Source of the DNA: UBA5336 sp039815055
GTDB lineage: Bacteria; Pseudomonadota; Alphaproteobacteria; Caulobacterales; Hyphomonadaceae
DNA: 64,000 bases
Direction: 5' to 3'
Assembly (NCBI GenBank): GCA_039815055.1
Contig: JBCCAA010000005.1
Location: 1 to 64,000, forward strand
Position 1 is the stretch's first letter. Every line of letters begins with the position of its first letter. Below, piece after piece: positions 36,266-44,658 of this stretch. Position numbers and translations under genes: made by a program. The notes under the pieces were generated by a model that had not been told where the DNA came from, made no database searches, and saw only the letters and a list, made by a program, of their open reading frames with translations.

Positions 36266-37177
36266 ATGCAACCGCGCCAGATCTCTCCACTCCTCATTGC
36301 GGCTCTGGGTGTCTTCTCAGGATGCCTGGTCGATGTGTGCGTGAAATACCTGGCTCAGGACATCAACGTGTTTGCCCTCACCGTTTGGCGCTTTCTGTTC
36401 GGCGGCGCCTACGCCATGACGATCTACCTGTTGTTGCGGCGACCGTGGCCGCGCTGGGAAGCCTGGCGATTCCACAGCATCCGCGGCGTCATTCACCTGA
36501 CAGCGGCCATGAGTTTCTTCTATGCACTGACGCAACTGGGCCTGGCGGAAGCCACCGTCATGGGCTTCACCGCCGCTTTGATGATTGCGCCGATCGCGAG
36601 GGTGATCCTCAAAGAAAAATTCGGGCGTATCAGCGTGGCCGCAGCCCTTGTCGGATTTATAGGTGCAGCCATCACCTTGTCCGGCGAAACTGTGGCCGGG
36701 CCGGAGGACGGAAACCGGGTGCTCGGCGTGGCAGCAGTCATGCTGGCGGCGCTGACTTACGCTATTTCCATTGTATTGTTGCGCCTGCGCACGCAAAGCG
36801 AAGACACGCTCACCATTGTCATGATGTCGAATGTTCTGCCCGCGCTGATTGGCTTGCCGGTCTTGCTGGCGGTCGATCCCATTCCTGCAGCCACAGATCT
36901 GCCCGTCTTCGCCGCTCTTGGCCTGTTCGGCTTGGGAATCTGGTGGCTGTTTACCATCGCATATGCTCGCGCGCCGGCCCAGCGTCTTGCTCCGCTGGAA
37001 TACACCGCGCTGATCTGGAGTGCGCTGTTCGGCTGGATGATCTTTGGCGAAGTGCCCGGCTGGCAGCTATACGTCGGTGCAGTGGTGATCATCGGCGCAT
37101 GCTTGTTGGTGGCATTCGAAGATCGGTTCGCCACAAGGCGGGAGGCACGCCTGCCTGTCAGCGACCTTGTGGAGTGA
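36266..37177 (+). CDS. DMT/EamA family transporter
   Basis: 303 residues, about ten hydrophobic helices in two EamA repeats (roughly 8-140 and 150-290). F-A-L-T-V-W-R-F-L-F-G-G in the first and Y-T-A-L-I-W-S-A-L-F-G-W in the second are typical of the family. Probably an exporter of small metabolites; substrate unknown. It diverges from glmS across 170 nt, and its last 20 nt overlap the convergent SDR-like gene. Confidence 0.85.
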   Translation: MQPRQISPLLIAALGVFSGCLVDVCVKYLAQDINVFALTVWRFLFGGAYAMTIYLLLRRPWPRWEAWRFHSIRGVIHLTAAMSFFYALTQLGLAEATVMGFTAALMIAPIARVILKEKFGRISVAAALVGFIGAAITLSGETVAGPEDGNRVLGVAAVMLAALTYAISIVLLRLRTQSEDTLTIVMMSNVLPALIGLPVLLAVDPIPAATDLPVFAALGLFGLGIWWLFTIAYARAPAQRLAPLEYTALIWSALFGWMIFGEVPGWQLYVGAVVIIGACLLVAFEDRFATRREARLPVSDLVE

Positions 37178-38024
37178 GCCCCATTGCGGCTGAAAGCGCC
37201 GCCAGACCCGCCTCAATCCCGACCCTGGGTGCAAAATCGTGCGGTAAGTCCGGCTGGCCAACGGCGCCCTTGTCAAGTTCAACTCTGGCAAGTTGCGCCG
37301 CGCCGACCGGTGATGGCAATCCGAGGCCAACCCAGGCATTCAACGGGGCCAGCGGCACCTGGACCGGCGTGCAACTGCCGCCCACCGCACGGCAGGCAAT
37401 CCGCACCACATCCCATTGCGGAAGTGTGTCTGGCCCACCCACCGGCAAACGCCCAGACAGCGCAAGCCGCTGCGTCACCAGGCCGGCTGCAAGGCGTACC
37501 AGATCGTCAATATGGATCGGCTGCTGGAGGGCCTTTGCCGTGCCGGGCACCGGCAGCACAGGCCATTTGGACGCGTGGCGAAGGAGGCGCGAGAAGTTCC
37601 CGTCACCCGGATGGCCATAGATCATGGTCGGGCGAAGAATTGCCCAGTTCGGCGCGGCCTCCATCACCTGCTGCTCCGCCGCCGCGAGGCTACGATAGAC
37701 CGCATCTTCCGGCGTGATGGCCACATTGTTGGACGAGAAGGCCACGCCCCGTGAAACACCGGCTCCAGCGAGTTCGGCAATCGCGTTGGCCGCCATGCTC
37801 AGGATCGGCGTCAAAACCGCTGCATCAATGTCCTTGGCCGCCATTCGAACTGCGATTGTATCGCTGACATCAAGCTCGGCCAGTTCAACACCTGCTGCCA
37901 GCAGGCGCTCATCTTCGCCAAAGCTGGACCGGCGCGTGGCAAGGACGCGGTGACCCTCAGCCGCCAAGTCAACGGCGATGCGCGCGCCAAGCGGTTTGCC
38001 AGCCCCAACAACGAGAATGTGCAT
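37158..38024 (-). CDS. NAD(P)-binding atypical SDR / epimerase-like protein
   Basis: 288 residues. Rossmann start I-L-V-V-G-A-G-K-P-L-G with the G-x-x-G-x-x-G spacing, A-T-R-R-S-S-F at the end of beta-2, V-A-F-S-S-N-N-V, and a later L-R-P-T-M-I-Y-G, all typical of NAD-dependent epimerase/NDUFA9-like proteins. The Y-x-x-x-K active site is not evident, which favours an atypical or non-catalytic binder. It begins 2 nt from the end of the YdeI-like gene on the same strand, so the two probably form an operon. Confidence 0.75.
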   Translation of the reverse strand: MHILVVGAGKPLGARIAVDLAAEGHRVLATRRSSFGEDERLLAAGVELAELDVSDTIAVRMAAKDIDAAVLTPILSMAANAIAELAGAGVSRGVAFSSNNVAITPEDAVYRSLAAAEQQVMEAAPNWAILRPTMIYGHPGDGNFSRLLRHASKWPVLPVPGTAKALQQPIHIDDLVRLAAGLVTQRLALSGRLPVGGPDTLPQWDVVRIACRAVGGSCTPVQVPLAPLNAWVGLGLPSPVGAAQLARVELDKGAVGQPDLPHDFAPRVGIEAGLAALSAAMGLTPQGR

Positions 38025-38026
38025 CG

Positions 38027-38620
38027 CTAACGCCCTTTTGCTTCAGGGTATCCGGCGCGCAGGCCGAGGGCGGCCAGCCGCGCGGTTTCCGCTATTCGCT
38101 TCTGCCGGGTTTCCGGCCGCTTCGCGGTCCAGATCCATTCCAGGATGCCGCGGCGAACCGAACGCGAAAATCCATTCCACATCGCCTTTGACTGTGCATT
38201 TTCGAGCGCCTCTAGCAAATCATCGGGTTCGGTCAGAGTCTCGACTTCGTTGAGCGCATCCCACGTGCCATCTGCTTTCGCCCGGTCGATGAGCGCCTGC
38301 CCGGAGGGCTGAATACGCCCGTCCAACATCAAGGCCTCAACCCGCGCCTTGTTCACAGCAGACCAGCGGCTGCCAGCTCGGCGCGGACTGATCAACAGCC
38401 TTGTTCGATCAGAATCCTCAGTACGGCGCAGACTGTCGATCCATCCCCAGCACACCGCCTCATCCCGGACATCGCCATAGGGCACGTAGGGCCCGCGGCC
38501 CTTCTTATAAGTCACGGCCCAGACAGCCCCGTCCTGCGCGTGGTTGGCCGAAAGCCAGTCTCGCCACGCCTTGAGGCTGTCGACAGCAACGCGTGCCAGA
38601 TGTTCACCGCCCTTTGCCAT
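38027..38620 (-). CDS. YdeI/OmpD-associated family protein
   Basis: 197 residues from ATG 38620; a longer frame to 38692 exists, and neither start has a clear ribosome binding site. Typical elements: A-W-R-D-W-L, V-C-W-G-W-I-D-S-L-R-R, F/L-I-S-P-R-R-A-G-S-R-W-S-A-V-N-K and a C-terminal helix with K-R-P-E-T-R-Q-K-R-I. The Y-V-P-Y-G-D-V-R-D-E-A strand also fits. Function is poorly defined (E. coli YdeI has been linked to envelope stress and peptide resistance). Divergent from the PiT-like gene. Confidence 0.75.
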   Translation of the reverse strand: MAKGGEHLARVAVDSLKAWRDWLSANHAQDGAVWAVTYKKGRGPYVPYGDVRDEAVCWGWIDSLRRTEDSDRTRLLISPRRAGSRWSAVNKARVEALMLDGRIQPSGQALIDRAKADGTWDALNEVETLTEPDDLLEALENAQSKAMWNGFSRSVRRGILEWIWTAKRPETRQKRIAETARLAALGLRAGYPEAKGR

Positions 38621-38760
38621 ACATCTGTTAGGCAACATTTCGTGAAATCTGCAAAGCGTTGTGTTTCCGCACTTGCCCCGCAAAGCGACCACCTGCTACG
38701 GCCAGAAAGGTTCGAGGGCTGGTGCAGGGTGCCGGCGATACGTGTTGAGGGGGTTCCGCG

Positions 38761-39879
38761 ATGTCTATCGCCGGGTATGAAATTCTTGCTGTCGTCGGCT
38801 TTCTGTTCGCTGCCTACGCCGTCATCGCAAACGATTCGATCCAGACACTTGGAACTTTCCTGGCCTCAAATTCCCACCGGCCCTGGTGGATGTTGTGGAT
38901 CTTCGCCGCCAGCATCATGGTCGTTGCACTGCTATCAAACCAATTCGGTCCTCAAATCTCCACCTGGTTTGCCGATATGGGCATCGGCCCATTGGCGAGC
39001 TTCTTCGCAGGGTTCGATGGTGGGCTGGCCGACGGGAAACTGAACTCTATCCCCTACCCGGAAACAGGCATCCAGTGGTACCATGCGCTACCGCCGCTTG
39101 TGCTGCTATTTCTCACACGCTTTGGCATGCCGGTCTCCACCACCTTCCTCGTGCTGACCGTGTTTGCCCTGACAGGCGGGCGCCAGACGGAAGGCGTTAT
39201 GGAGAGCATGCTGATCAAATCCATGATCGGCTATCTCGTGGCCTTTGGCGCCGGCGCCGTGATCTGGCTGTTGATTTCGCGCCTGTGGGAAGTCTGGATC
39301 AGTAAGACCGACCACAATGAAGACAGCCATCCCGCCTGGAGCATCGCCCAGTGGCTAACGACCGGCTTTCTCTGGTTCACCTGGCTGCAACAGGATTTCG
39401 CCAATATCTTCGTCTTCATGCCCCGCGAGGCGGTGCTGGACGCCAATGGCGAGGTGACTTCCATGGTGTTTGCACCGTTCACCGTCGTCGCCGGCGCCCT
39501 GATCATGGTCGCCATGATGGGCTATATCTTCAAAACGCGCGGCGGCGAGATCCAGAAGATCGTGACAACGAAAACCCACACAGTGGATGTGCGCGCAGCC
39601 ACGATCGTCGACCTCATCTATGCCGTTGTGCTCTACTATTTCAAAGAGCTGAACGATGTGCCGATGAGCACCACGTGGGTGTTCCTGGGCCTGCTCGCCG
39701 GGCGGGAGTTGGCCATCTCCTTCGTCACGGATTTGCGCGAACGGGGTGCGGCCGCTCTCGATGTCGGTTCGGACGCGGGCCGGGCCCTGATCGGGCTTGT
39801 CATCTCGGTGGTGCTGGCCATCGGCATGCCGTGGGCGGCCTATGGAGAGATGCCGCGTTTCTTCGGTCTGGGTGGCTGA
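38761..39879 (+). CDS. PiT-like (phosphate permease-related) membrane protein
   Basis: 372 residues, about nine to ten hydrophobic helices. Two repeat halves are seen. The first has A-N-D-S-I-Q-T-L-G-T (23-32), recalling the PiT G-A-N-D-x-x-N-A-x-G-T signature, and M-P-V-S-T-T-F. The second has Q-Q-D-F-A-N-I-F-V and V-P-M-S-T-T-W. The order (N-D motif, then P-x-S-T-T, in each half) is that of Pi/sulfate permeases, but the motifs have drifted, so the substrate may differ. GAGGGGG precedes the ATG. The next gene starts inside its stop region. Confidence 0.6.
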   Translation: MSIAGYEILAVVGFLFAAYAVIANDSIQTLGTFLASNSHRPWWMLWIFAASIMVVALLSNQFGPQISTWFADMGIGPLASFFAGFDGGLADGKLNSIPYPETGIQWYHALPPLVLLFLTRFGMPVSTTFLVLTVFALTGGRQTEGVMESMLIKSMIGYLVAFGAGAVIWLLISRLWEVWISKTDHNEDSHPAWSIAQWLTTGFLWFTWLQQDFANIFVFMPREAVLDANGEVTSMVFAPFTVVAGALIMVAMMGYIFKTRGGEIQKIVTTKTHTVDVRAATIVDLIYAVVLYYFKELNDVPMSTTWVFLGLLAGRELAISFVTDLRERGAAALDVGSDAGRALIGLVISVVLAIGMPWAAYGEMPRFFGLGG

Positions 39880-40369
39880 TACGGGGTTGATCTGCGCTGG
39901 CTTCGGCGGCGGGTGCCACTGGTGCACCGAGGCGGTATTCCAATCCTTGCGCGGTGTTCGAACGGTCGAGCAGGGATTTATCCGGTCCGAACCGCCCCAT
40001 GACACGTGGTCGGAAGCGATCATCGCCCATTTCGAACCTGCACTGATCGGCCTGGATACTCTGATCGCCGTACATGTTCGCACCCATGCGGCAACGTCAA
40101 ACCATACACTGCGCGGCAAATATCGCAGCGCCGTCTATACGTTCGATGACGCGCAAACCGAAAACGCCAGGACGCACCTCGCGCAGGAAGCGCAGAACTT
40201 CGAGGAGACATTGGTCACACAGGCCTTACCCTTTCAGAGCTTCAAAGCTTCAGATGAGCGGTTCCAGAACTATTACGCCACACGGCCCGACCGCCCGTTC
40301 TGCGCCACCTATATCGATCCGAAACTGGCAGAAATCCGGCTGTGTTTCTCAGATTATGCCGCCACATGA
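39872..40369 (+). CDS. Divergent MsrA-like methionine sulfoxide reductase
   Basis: 165 residues from GTG 39872, overlapping the permease stop by 8 nt. F-G-G-G-C-H-W-C (C15, C18) corresponds to the MsrA catalytic G-G-C-F-W-C with His for Phe; V-F-Q-S-L-R-G-V and D-E-R-F-Q-N-Y-Y match the following family blocks. Much of the middle differs from canonical MsrA, such as the exported one at 27337-27984. No signal peptide, so cytoplasmic. It is probably a reductase acting on Met sulfoxide or a related substrate. The following gene overlaps by ATGA. Confidence 0.7.
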   Translation: MADTGLICAGFGGGCHWCTEAVFQSLRGVRTVEQGFIRSEPPHDTWSEAIIAHFEPALIGLDTLIAVHVRTHAATSNHTLRGKYRSAVYTFDDAQTENARTHLAQEAQNFEETLVTQALPFQSFKASDERFQNYYATRPDRPFCATYIDPKLAEIRLCFSDYAAT

Positions 40370-40950
40370 ACACGTCGGCACATCTGATCGTCGCTTCCGC
40401 CGTTCTCAGCCGCAGGGACGCTCCAGTCCGCAATCGTTGGATCATCTTGGGCGCTCTGTTGCCCGATCTCTGGATCTTTGTGTTCTTCGCCTGGGCCGGG
40501 GGCGTTCAGGGCCTGCCGGGGGAGACGATCTGGAACGAAACCTACTGGCGTGAGCCGTGGCAGACAATTGGCGCCGCGTTCAATTCCCTTCCCCTCGCGA
40601 CCCTGATCGTGGCTGCCGGGCTCGCAGCAAAACGGACCTGGTTGACCGTCTTCGGCCTTGCCATGACCTCTCACATTGCCCTGGATTTGCCGCTGCATGG
40701 CGATGATGCGCATCGTCATTTTTGGCCACTAACAGACTGGCGGTTCATCTCGCCAGTGTCTTATTGGGATCCGGCAGCAAATGGCCGTTGGGGCAATCTG
40801 ATCGAGCTGGGTGTTGTGATTGCAGGTAGCGCCATCTTGTGGCGCCGGTTTCCGCGGATTTGGGTGCGCAGCCTGTTGGGCATCTCCGTGGCTGCCAGCC
40901 TCGTCATGGCCATGGTCTACTGGTTTATGCCGCTGAGCGCCGGACCGTAA
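40366..40950 (+). CDS. YdjM/DUF457-like membrane hydrolase-like protein
   Basis: 194 residues from ATG 40366, sharing ATGA with the MsrA-like stop. Several transmembrane segments plus His/Asp clusters: S-A-H-L near the start, G-A-L-L-P-D-L-W, S-H-I-A-L-D-L-P-L-H-G-D-D-A-H-R-H-F-W-P and S-P-V-S-Y-W-D. This pattern is typical of membrane-bound DUF457 (LexA-regulated YdjM-like) proteins with a metal-binding site. Function unknown. Its 3' end overlaps the convergent gene by 34 nt. Confidence 0.65.
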   Translation: MNTSAHLIVASAVLSRRDAPVRNRWIILGALLPDLWIFVFFAWAGGVQGLPGETIWNETYWREPWQTIGAAFNSLPLATLIVAAGLAAKRTWLTVFGLAMTSHIALDLPLHGDDAHRHFWPLTDWRFISPVSYWDPAANGRWGNLIELGVVIAGSAILWRRFPRIWVRSLLGISVAASLVMAMVYWFMPLSAGP

Positions 40951-41207
40951 CCCAGCACAAAGGCAATCACTTTGTCTTCCGGCATCTCGCAAGGTTTGAG
41001 GCGATACACCCCGCCCGCGAGATATAGGTTGAAGCTGACATGGTCGGCGCCGCCCAGCGCTTCTCCGTATAGCTTCACGCGCTTGCCATCCGCGGAACGC
41101 TCAACCGTCACACCCCAGGCATCGCCGCAATGGTCGCCGCGGGAAAAGCCGGTGGGAAGATGGGTAAGAGCTTGAAGGAACGCTTCAAACCTTTCGGCGT
41201 CAGCCAC
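40917..41207 (-). CDS. Unknown 96-residue protein
   Basis: Not recognised. Short mixed alpha/beta protein with S-R-G-D-H-C-G-D-A-W-G-V-T-V-E and Y-R-L-K-P-C-E-M-P-E-D-K-V-I-A-F-V. Its start overlaps the end of the DUF3617-like gene by 8 nt, so it is translated from the same message, and its end overlaps the opposite-strand DUF457-like gene. Codon use is like its neighbours. Confidence 0.65.
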   Translation of the reverse strand: MADAERFEAFLQALTHLPTGFSRGDHCGDAWGVTVERSADGKRVKLYGEALGGADHVSFNLYLAGGVYRLKPCEMPEDKVIAFVLGYGPALSGINQ

Positions 41208-41619
41208 CGCACGTCTCTGCGATCCGGCGCGCCGTGGCGGTGACGCTGAGATTCACCGGCGTGTCTTGTGACCCGGTCCACCCTTCGGCCACCAGACGGC
41301 CGGCTTGCTCACCCACGGTAATCTGACCGCTCAATTCGCCCTTGATATCGCCGGTGCAAGCAAGTTGAAAACTATAGCCCGCCTCAATCGGAGACGCCGT
41401 AACCAGTGCGCAGCCCGGCGCAATCGAAGCGGCAGCCTCAGACAGGTTGTAGGCGTTGTCGCCGGCCTCGAAACACTCATCACCGGTATCGCTCAGCGTG
41501 GCAGGGCCCATGCGCGCAGTGCCTTCATAGCTCCATTTGCCCGGTGAAAACGTCACCGATTGAGCAAGCGCGGCGGGCGCGCAAGCCACGGTTAAAGCTA
41601 TAGCAACGATACGGATCAT
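41200..41619 (-). CDS. DUF3617-like secreted protein
   Basis: 139 residues from ATG 41619 (GGGGAG 6 nt ahead; an upstream ATG at 41625 would sit directly on that site). Sec signal peptide M-I-R-I-V-A-I-A-L-T-V-A-C-A, then A-L-A-Q. The mature part begins F-S-P-G-K-W-S-Y-E-G, the P-G-x-W start typical of DUF3617, and holds four Cys (D-E-C-F, G-C-A-L, L-A-C-T, E-T-C-G) able to form two disulfides. Function unknown; periplasmic. Confidence 0.65.
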   Translation of the reverse strand: MIRIVAIALTVACAPAALAQSVTFSPGKWSYEGTARMGPATLSDTGDECFEAGDNAYNLSEAAASIAPGCALVTASPIEAGYSFQLACTGDIKGELSGQITVGEQAGRLVAEGWTGSQDTPVNLSVTATARRIAETCGG

Positions 41620-41675
41620 GGACATCTCCCCTATGAATGAGGAGATGGAGCTGAATCGTGGCCAAAGCGCGGCGA

Positions 41676-42485
41676 TCACGTCTTGAATCGCAGCCAGTCA
41701 TTGTGACGTCCCGCGGCAAATACGAGGTCATCCTGCGGAATAGAACAGTGGCGCATGGCCAACTCGCGGATCTCGGTTTCCCGCTGTCCAAGCGACTGAC
41801 TGTCCCGAAGGTTCACATGGGTCGTTTTCGGCTTTGAAAACAGACCAGTTTTAGTGGTCATGGCCTTCATAGCGGCGGGTGATTTGAAGCCCTGAAACAG
41901 AACGCCTCGCAGCTGCGCCCTGAAGTCATAGCGATAGACGTCATCACCGCCATAGGAGAGTGCGACACGGCCCGTCCAATCGATGTCGAAGTGATGTGGG
42001 GTAGCGGATGCATGGAACGTCAGATCGTGTCCAGCGACGGCGTCGTGCCCCTGAATATAGCAGTGGAAGGCATGGGAATCGAAGTCGATAAAGGGTGCAT
42101 TTGGGTCGATTGGATCAAGTTCGAATTGCCGACCAGCCAGCCAGTTCAGATCGAAGAGGGCACCATCGCCGCCGAGGCGCGGCCCAGCATTCGTTTCAAT
42201 GCTGCACCGATGGTAATTGCCCCAAACGATATGAGATTTCCAGCTGCTGCGATCGATGCCCCGGTCAATCTCGTGGTCTTCCTCTTCATAGGCCGCGTCC
42301 CGCGCTGCCTCATCCATCTCAGCATCGTAGTCTTCGGACTCGATACGAAGATGCAGATGCAGGCCAGGCTGCGCCCAATCACGTCCTTCACCCGCGAAGA
42401 TACCCCAAAGCTCAGCGGTCTTGATCGCATGCCCGTCCGGCCAGGGATTCCCGGGAAACCAGATTCGGCCGGAGGGTTCTGCCAT
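41676..42485 (-). CDS. Unknown 269-residue protein directly after ilvC
   Basis: No family recognised. Soluble, no signal peptide, rich in His, Trp and Asp (P-G-L-H-L-H-L-R-I-E, H-A-F-H-C-Y-I-Q-G-H-D, A-T-P-H-H-F-D-I-D-W). It starts only 5 nt after the ilvC stop, so it is almost certainly read from the ilv transcript, although nothing in the protein suggests a link to amino acid synthesis. Confidence 0.75.
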   Translation of the reverse strand: MAEPSGRIWFPGNPWPDGHAIKTAELWGIFAGEGRDWAQPGLHLHLRIESEDYDAEMDEAARDAAYEEEDHEIDRGIDRSSWKSHIVWGNYHRCSIETNAGPRLGGDGALFDLNWLAGRQFELDPIDPNAPFIDFDSHAFHCYIQGHDAVAGHDLTFHASATPHHFDIDWTGRVALSYGGDDVYRYDFRAQLRGVLFQGFKSPAAMKAMTTKTGLFSKPKTTHVNLRDSQSLGQRETEIRELAMRHCSIPQDDLVFAAGRHNDWLRFKT

Positions 42486-42490
42486 GGGCT

Positions 42491-43510
42491 CTAGTTCCTT
42501 GACTTGTCCACAAGACGGTCATTCTGAGCCCAGTGCATCATGCCGCGCAGTTTCTCTCCCACCTCTTCAATCGGATGCTCATTGAGGCGGGCGCGGGTGG
42601 CATGGAAGCTTGGTGCGCCGGCCTGGTTTTCCAACACCCAGTCGCGGGCGAACTTACCGGACTGGATATCCTCCAACACCGCCTTCATCGCCTTCTTGCT
42701 CTCCTCGGCGATCACGCGCGGGCCGGAGACATATTCGCCATACTCGGCCGTATTGGAGATCGAGTAATTCATGTTGGCAATGCCGCCCTCATAGATGAGA
42801 TCCACGATCAGCTTGGTCTCGTGCAGGCATTCGAAATAGGCCATTTCCGGGCTGTAGCCGGCCTCGACCAGAGTCTCATATCCCGCCTTGATCAGCTCAA
42901 CGATACCGCCACACAGCACGGCTTGTTCGCCAAACAGGTCGGTCTCGGTTTCTTCGCGAAAATTGGTTTCGATCACCCCGGCGCGGGTGTTGCCGATGGC
43001 TTTGGAATAAGACAAGGCCACCTCGCGCGCCGTTCCGGTTGCGTCCTGGTGGATGGCGACAAGTCCCGGCAAGCCAAAGCCCATCTGGTACTGCGCACGC
43101 AGTGTGTGGCCGGGGCCTTTCGGGGCGGAAAGGGACACATCCACACCCGCTGGCGGACGAATGAGATTGTAGTGAATATTGAAGCCATGGCCGAACATGA
43201 TGTGCTGGCCATCGCGGACATGGGGCTCGATCTCATTGGCCCAGAGCACGGCCTGCTTTTCGTCAGGCACCAGGATCATCACAACGTCGCCCCACTTTGT
43301 GGCCTCGGCGGGCGTCATCACGGTCAGGCCTTCGGCTTCAGCTTTCGCGCGGCTGGAAGAGGTCTCCTGCAGGCCGACCACAATCTCTTCCACGCCGCTG
43401 TCGCGGGCGTTCAGCACATGGGCGTGCCCCTGGCTACCATAACCGATGACGGCGACTTTTTTCGCCTTGATGTCTTTGAGGTCAGCGTCCTGCTCATAGA
43501 AGATGTTCAT
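42491..43510 (-). CDS. ilvC: Ketol-acid reductoisomerase, class I
   Basis: 339 residues, the short class I form. V-I-G-Y-G-S-Q-G-H-A-H is the NADP-binding loop; S-A-P-K-G-P-G-H-T-L-R and the C-terminal knotted domain with D-L-I-Y-E-G-G carry the Mg2+ and substrate residues. It converts acetolactate or acetohydroxybutyrate to dihydroxy acids in valine, leucine and isoleucine synthesis. Its ATG shares 4 nt (ATGA) with the stop of the glycosyltransferase-STAS gene. Confidence 0.97.
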   Translation of the reverse strand: MNIFYEQDADLKDIKAKKVAVIGYGSQGHAHVLNARDSGVEEIVVGLQETSSSRAKAEAEGLTVMTPAEATKWGDVVMILVPDEKQAVLWANEIEPHVRDGQHIMFGHGFNIHYNLIRPPAGVDVSLSAPKGPGHTLRAQYQMGFGLPGLVAIHQDATGTAREVALSYSKAIGNTRAGVIETNFREETETDLFGEQAVLCGGIVELIKAGYETLVEAGYSPEMAYFECLHETKLIVDLIYEGGIANMNYSISNTAEYGEYVSGPRVIAEESKKAMKAVLEDIQSGKFARDWVLENQAGAPSFHATRARLNEHPIEEVGEKLRGMMHWAQNDRLVDKSRN

Positions 43511-44658
43511 GTCGTTGTACTCCGTGACACGGGGGAAAGATCAGGTCCGGCCGATGTGGCACGGACAGCTGGATGGGGTTTGGCAAGGCCGGACATTTCA
43601 AGCAAGCGGGCATGTGCCGGACAGACACCCTTCAGCACGAGCTGGCGACCGTCGGATTCCAATCTACTGATCAACAGAGAGAGGGCACCGAGCCCGGCGC
43701 TGTCCAGCGCGCCAATTCGAGAAATGTCGACCAGTGGGGCGCGCATACCCTCGCTTGACTTCAAGATGAGAGTCGGAAACCGCGCCGCCTCGGCGCCGCT
43801 ACAGTCGCCGGACACCTCTATCTGGGCGCCATGGCGCTCCACGATCAAGGGCGCGCCGGTACCGGGTTGGCCTTCCAATGCCGCTTGCATCGCACGCAGG
43901 CGTTTGAAGATAAGCGACAACAAGCCCGTGCCATCTGACCAGTAGCGTTTGAACAAGGCCGGTTCAGCGCCAATCCGCCACAGCCATTCCAGGCCCAGCT
44001 TGGCGATCCAGCTCGGCGCACGCGGGATTGTGCCGGCCACAAAGTCCACGACTGCGCCGAGATGGGCAATTACGGGCGCACTGATCCGGGATTGGTTGGC
44101 TTCAATCCAGGACTGGCCTTTCGCCGCGCCCAGCGACACCAATACGAAATCGGGCCGGGCAGCATTGATCGTGTTGATCATCACCGGCGCCGACATGTCA
44201 GGCACGCTGCCATAACCAGGGTTGAGCGCGCCGCAGCCAATACATCCGCCGTCTTCCGCGTTCAGCACGGCGCAGGCCTTTTCCGCCGCGCCATCGCGGC
44301 CACCAAAGAAAAACACCCGGATGGGCGCTTCCGCCCCGCGTTTCTGGCGAAGCCGGTCGAAGAGATCAGAACCGGCCACGCGCTCTTTGATCGGCGCGCC
44401 GAGCTTTCGCGCAAGCCAGACGATGGGCGCGCCATCGGCCAGGCTCAAATCGGCATCGCGCACCTGACGCATGGCACCAGGATCCTTCAGTGCGCGCATC
44501 AGCCAATTCAGGTTGGGCGTTACAAATGACAGCGGCACACGCGTTTTCACAGCCTCGCGCACTCGGGCTTCTGCCTCATCCAGCGTGACGGCATCAATCG
44601 GCAAGCCGAACACGGACCAGACCGAACGCGCCGGGATGGAAACAGCGGCCAGACTCAC
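43507..44658 (-). CDS. WecG/TagA/CpsF glycosyltransferase fused to a STAS domain
   Basis: 383 residues. The N-terminal GT26 domain (about 15-235) has F-V-T-P-N-L-N-W-L, A-D-G-A-P-I-V-W with the catalytic-type Asp, E-R-V-A-G-S-D-L and F-F-F-G-G-R-D-G. After a linker, residues about 265-375 form a STAS-like domain: L-V-D-I-S-R-I-G-A-L-D-S320-A-G-L-G, with Ser320 at the position phosphorylated in SpoIIAA-type STAS proteins. GT26 enzymes add a sugar to a lipid-linked intermediate at the inner membrane; Caulobacter HfsJ belongs to this family. GTG start overlaps ilvN (GTGA), stop overlaps ilvC (ATGA). The fusion and the operon setting are both odd. Confidence 0.85.
   Translation of the reverse strand: MSLAAVSIPARSVWSVFGLPIDAVTLDEAEARVREAVKTRVPLSFVTPNLNWLMRALKDPGAMRQVRDADLSLADGAPIVWLARKLGAPIKERVAGSDLFDRLRQKRGAEAPIRVFFFGGRDGAAEKACAVLNAEDGGCIGCGALNPGYGSVPDMSAPVMINTINAARPDFVLVSLGAAKGQSWIEANQSRISAPVIAHLGAVVDFVAGTIPRAPSWIAKLGLEWLWRIGAEPALFKRYWSDGTGLLSLIFKRLRAMQAALEGQPGTGAPLIVERHGAQIEVSGDCSGAEAARFPTLILKSSEGMRAPLVDISRIGALDSAGLGALSLLISRLESDGRQLVLKGVCPAHARLLEMSGLAKPHPAVRATSAGPDLSPVSRSTTT

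Noticed and set aside
42533..43945. Long rightward open frame (about 470 codons) opposite ilvC and the GT-STAS gene
   Set aside because: Lies across two well-supported genes on the other strand and shows no domain or ribosome binding site.
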